Origin: Rhododendron vialii
Taxonomy: Eukaryota; Streptophyta; Magnoliopsida; Ericales; Ericaceae
Assembly (NCBI RefSeq): GCF_030253575.1
Contig: NC_080557.1
Location: forward strand, 45,522,501 to 45,586,500
Direction: 5' to 3'
DNA: 64,000 nucleotides
The translations under genes were made by a program, and so were the position numbers. How positions within the stretch are numbered: the first letter of the stretch is position 1; every line of letters begins with the position of its first letter. Shown here one piece after another: positions 62,458-64,000 of the stretch. The notes under the pieces were generated by a model that saw only the letters and a list, made by a program, of their open reading frames with translations, was not told the DNA's origin and made no database searches.

Positions 62458-64000
62458 GAGACTTTCCGCTGTTTCTGCTTCAAATCTTCAACAACGACCT
62501 CTTCAAGGTCTTGCGCGATTTTGATAGCATCTGCAGATGTACCGGATAGCCCTTTCTTGGTGAACCCTGCTGCATAGAGACCAGATTTCCCTTTCCACCC
62601 GTTCGGAAATAGTGACGTTGGGAATCCATTCTGGGAAAAGAATTCAGTTTCCTGGACGGTGGAAAACAACAAGATCAGCTGATGTATGATGAAATGGACA
62701 AAAAGACCAACAACCATAACTGTCAACTTTTAAAATAATACTATCAGCCCCTTCGGACAGCGAGAAAGGGACGAGAAACAGTGAAAAAATGATGAATTTT
62801 TACGACCATGACCTTTTTGTTTCTCGTCATTTCTCACGATCCAAAGGGTCGGTAAGTTAAAAGAGGGGGAAAATAATGGAACATTTTCTCACCTGTAACC
62901 AGTACGGGACGTTGCTGCGATACCCGGTGGCAAGAACGACCGAGTCGATCTCGAGTTTTTCGCCGTTAACGAGCTCCACAGCACCTTTTAAGAACCTCTT
63001 GATTCCAGGAACCACTTTGATGTCACCTGATCTGATCTTTTGCAGGGCACCAACGTCAAGAACAGGGGTCTTCCCCTTGGCATTCTTGAGCTCCATTGGA
63101 CCAACTGACGGCCTTTTCAGCCCATAGCTCTCTGTGTTTCCCAGTATCAACCATGCCTGAATCAACAGGATCTTGTCAACCAGCCACAGAGGCAGCCACT
63201 TCATCATCATCATCGCCAACTCGAACGTCGACTTCCCGCAAAACTCCCTTGGCAATACATGAACCTGCACGTCATAAGAGGTATAACCCATGAGAACTGT
63301 TTTTCATGTTTTTTTTGTTTTGTTTTGTTTTGATTTCCTTAAAGTAAGGTCAAGTACTTTTTTGTTTCCCACACCTCAGGTCACATATACCCAAAATGTT
63401 TGTACATCTGTATCCGTGTAATGTCTGTATCCGTGTAATGTCAGCTACAGGATTACACGAAAAAGCCTCCTTGAGAAGAGATTATTGTGCAATCCTGTAA
63501 CTAAAATTGCACAAGAACAAAGGTACATACAGAATGTTGTTCGGGCTGCATTTATTGTGAACAGGCCCCCACATTCTACAAAAGGAATGTAGTGTTAACA
63601 CACTTGTTTTCTGGACTTACAGAGTTTCTGACCACGATGGATGGTTTGGCATTGTAATTGCAGAGGTCAAGAGAGACTTCCATGCCGGAATTGCCGCAAC
63701 CCACGACCAGAACCCGCTTCCCGGCGAACTTTTCGCCGGACTTGTACTCGGAGACGTGGATGACTTCGCCAGAGAACTCCTTCAACCCATCAATCTCCGG
63801 CACCACGCACTCCGCATTCTCACCGGTCGCCACCACAAGCCACTGGCAAATGTACTCGACCTCGGTGCGAGACGACCCGGCTGCGGACACGGTCTTGACT
63901 CGCCACAACTGGCAGGCCTCGTCGTACTTGGCCGACTTCACGCACTCGTTGAACTCAGGCTTGATGTCGAACCGGCTTGCGTACGACTCGAGGTAGTCTA
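62427..64000 (-). CDS. YUC: YUCCA flavin monooxygenase (5' part outside the window)
   Basis: Indole-3-pyruvate monooxygenase of the YUCCA family, which makes the auxin indole-3-acetic acid with FAD and NADPH. Three exons are visible: 63621 to beyond 64000, 62893-63264 and 62427-62651, about 324 residues of a usual 410-430. Present: [14 protein letters not shown], the NADPH-binding [45 protein letters not shown], the [10 protein letters not shown] motif, and the C-terminal [14 protein letters not shown]. The N-terminal FAD-binding glycine motif lies outside the window. The sequence is closest in feel to the YUC3/5/7/8/9 clade, and its position next to GRXS12 and LPA1-like matches YUC8 in Arabidopsis (from memory), but the paralogue number is not proven. 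The last codons and stop fall in a tandem duplication. Confidence 0.95.

Noticed and set aside
1..64000. CRISPR arrays, bacterial operons, phage or organelle genes
   Set aside because: Spliced plant nuclear genes throughout; the repeats are transposons and microsatellites, with no spaced palindromic arrays.

Overview
The window is nuclear DNA of a flowering plant, most likely a eudicot: genes are split into many short exons with GT/AG introns, intergenic DNA is AT-rich and packed with small non-autonomous transposons, and the proteins are plant-specific (YUCCA, LPA1-like, plastid GRXS12, TRM/DUF4378, plant CLASP). I cannot name the species.

Seven protein genes can be modelled, all on the minus strand. 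From left to right: CLASP (microtubule-associated; 3' part beyond base 1), a GDSL esterase/lipase, a TRM-type DUF3741/DUF4378 protein, a plastid-type LETM1-like protein (18 coding exons), an LPA1-like thylakoid protein, the plastid glutaredoxin GRXS12, and a YUCCA flavin monooxygenase of auxin synthesis (5' part beyond base 64000). Exon joins were worked out by hand; phases and total lengths are consistent for every complete model (374, 971, 907, 339 and 178 residues). The only plus-strand coding trace is a broken piece of a ULP1/DEN1-type cysteine protease near 57.6 kb.

Layout: 1-8858 CLASP; 8859-12569 a repeat-rich spacer with MITEs and a GC-rich minisatellite; 12570-15320 GDSL lipase; 15321-18318 foldback elements and SINE-like DNA; 18319-22877 TRM gene with a probable 5'UTR intron reaching about 24.7 kb; 25.0-32.5 kb a gene-free block holding a miniature LTR retrotransposon (TRIM) and several foldback elements; 32499-45909 LETM1-like; 47187-50256 LPA1-like; 51387-55466 GRXS12; 55.5-62.4 kb a gene-poor block with the protease fragment and a solo LTR; 62427 to the end YUCCA.

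The genes do not form one pathway. Three encode probable plastid proteins (LETM1-like, LPA1-like, GRXS12) and two act on the microtubule array (CLASP, TRM). From memory, YUCCA8, GRXC5, an LPA1-like gene, a TRM gene and a GDSL lipase lie together at Arabidopsis At4g28720-At4g28780, so much of the window looks like an ancestral gene block. No new multi-gene system was found. The most interesting material is the mobile-element biology: a MITE beside its own empty site, MITEs of different superfamilies sharing one internal motif, a foldback family with a shared core, solo LTRs with internal repeats, and microsatellites touching splice donors or the start codon.
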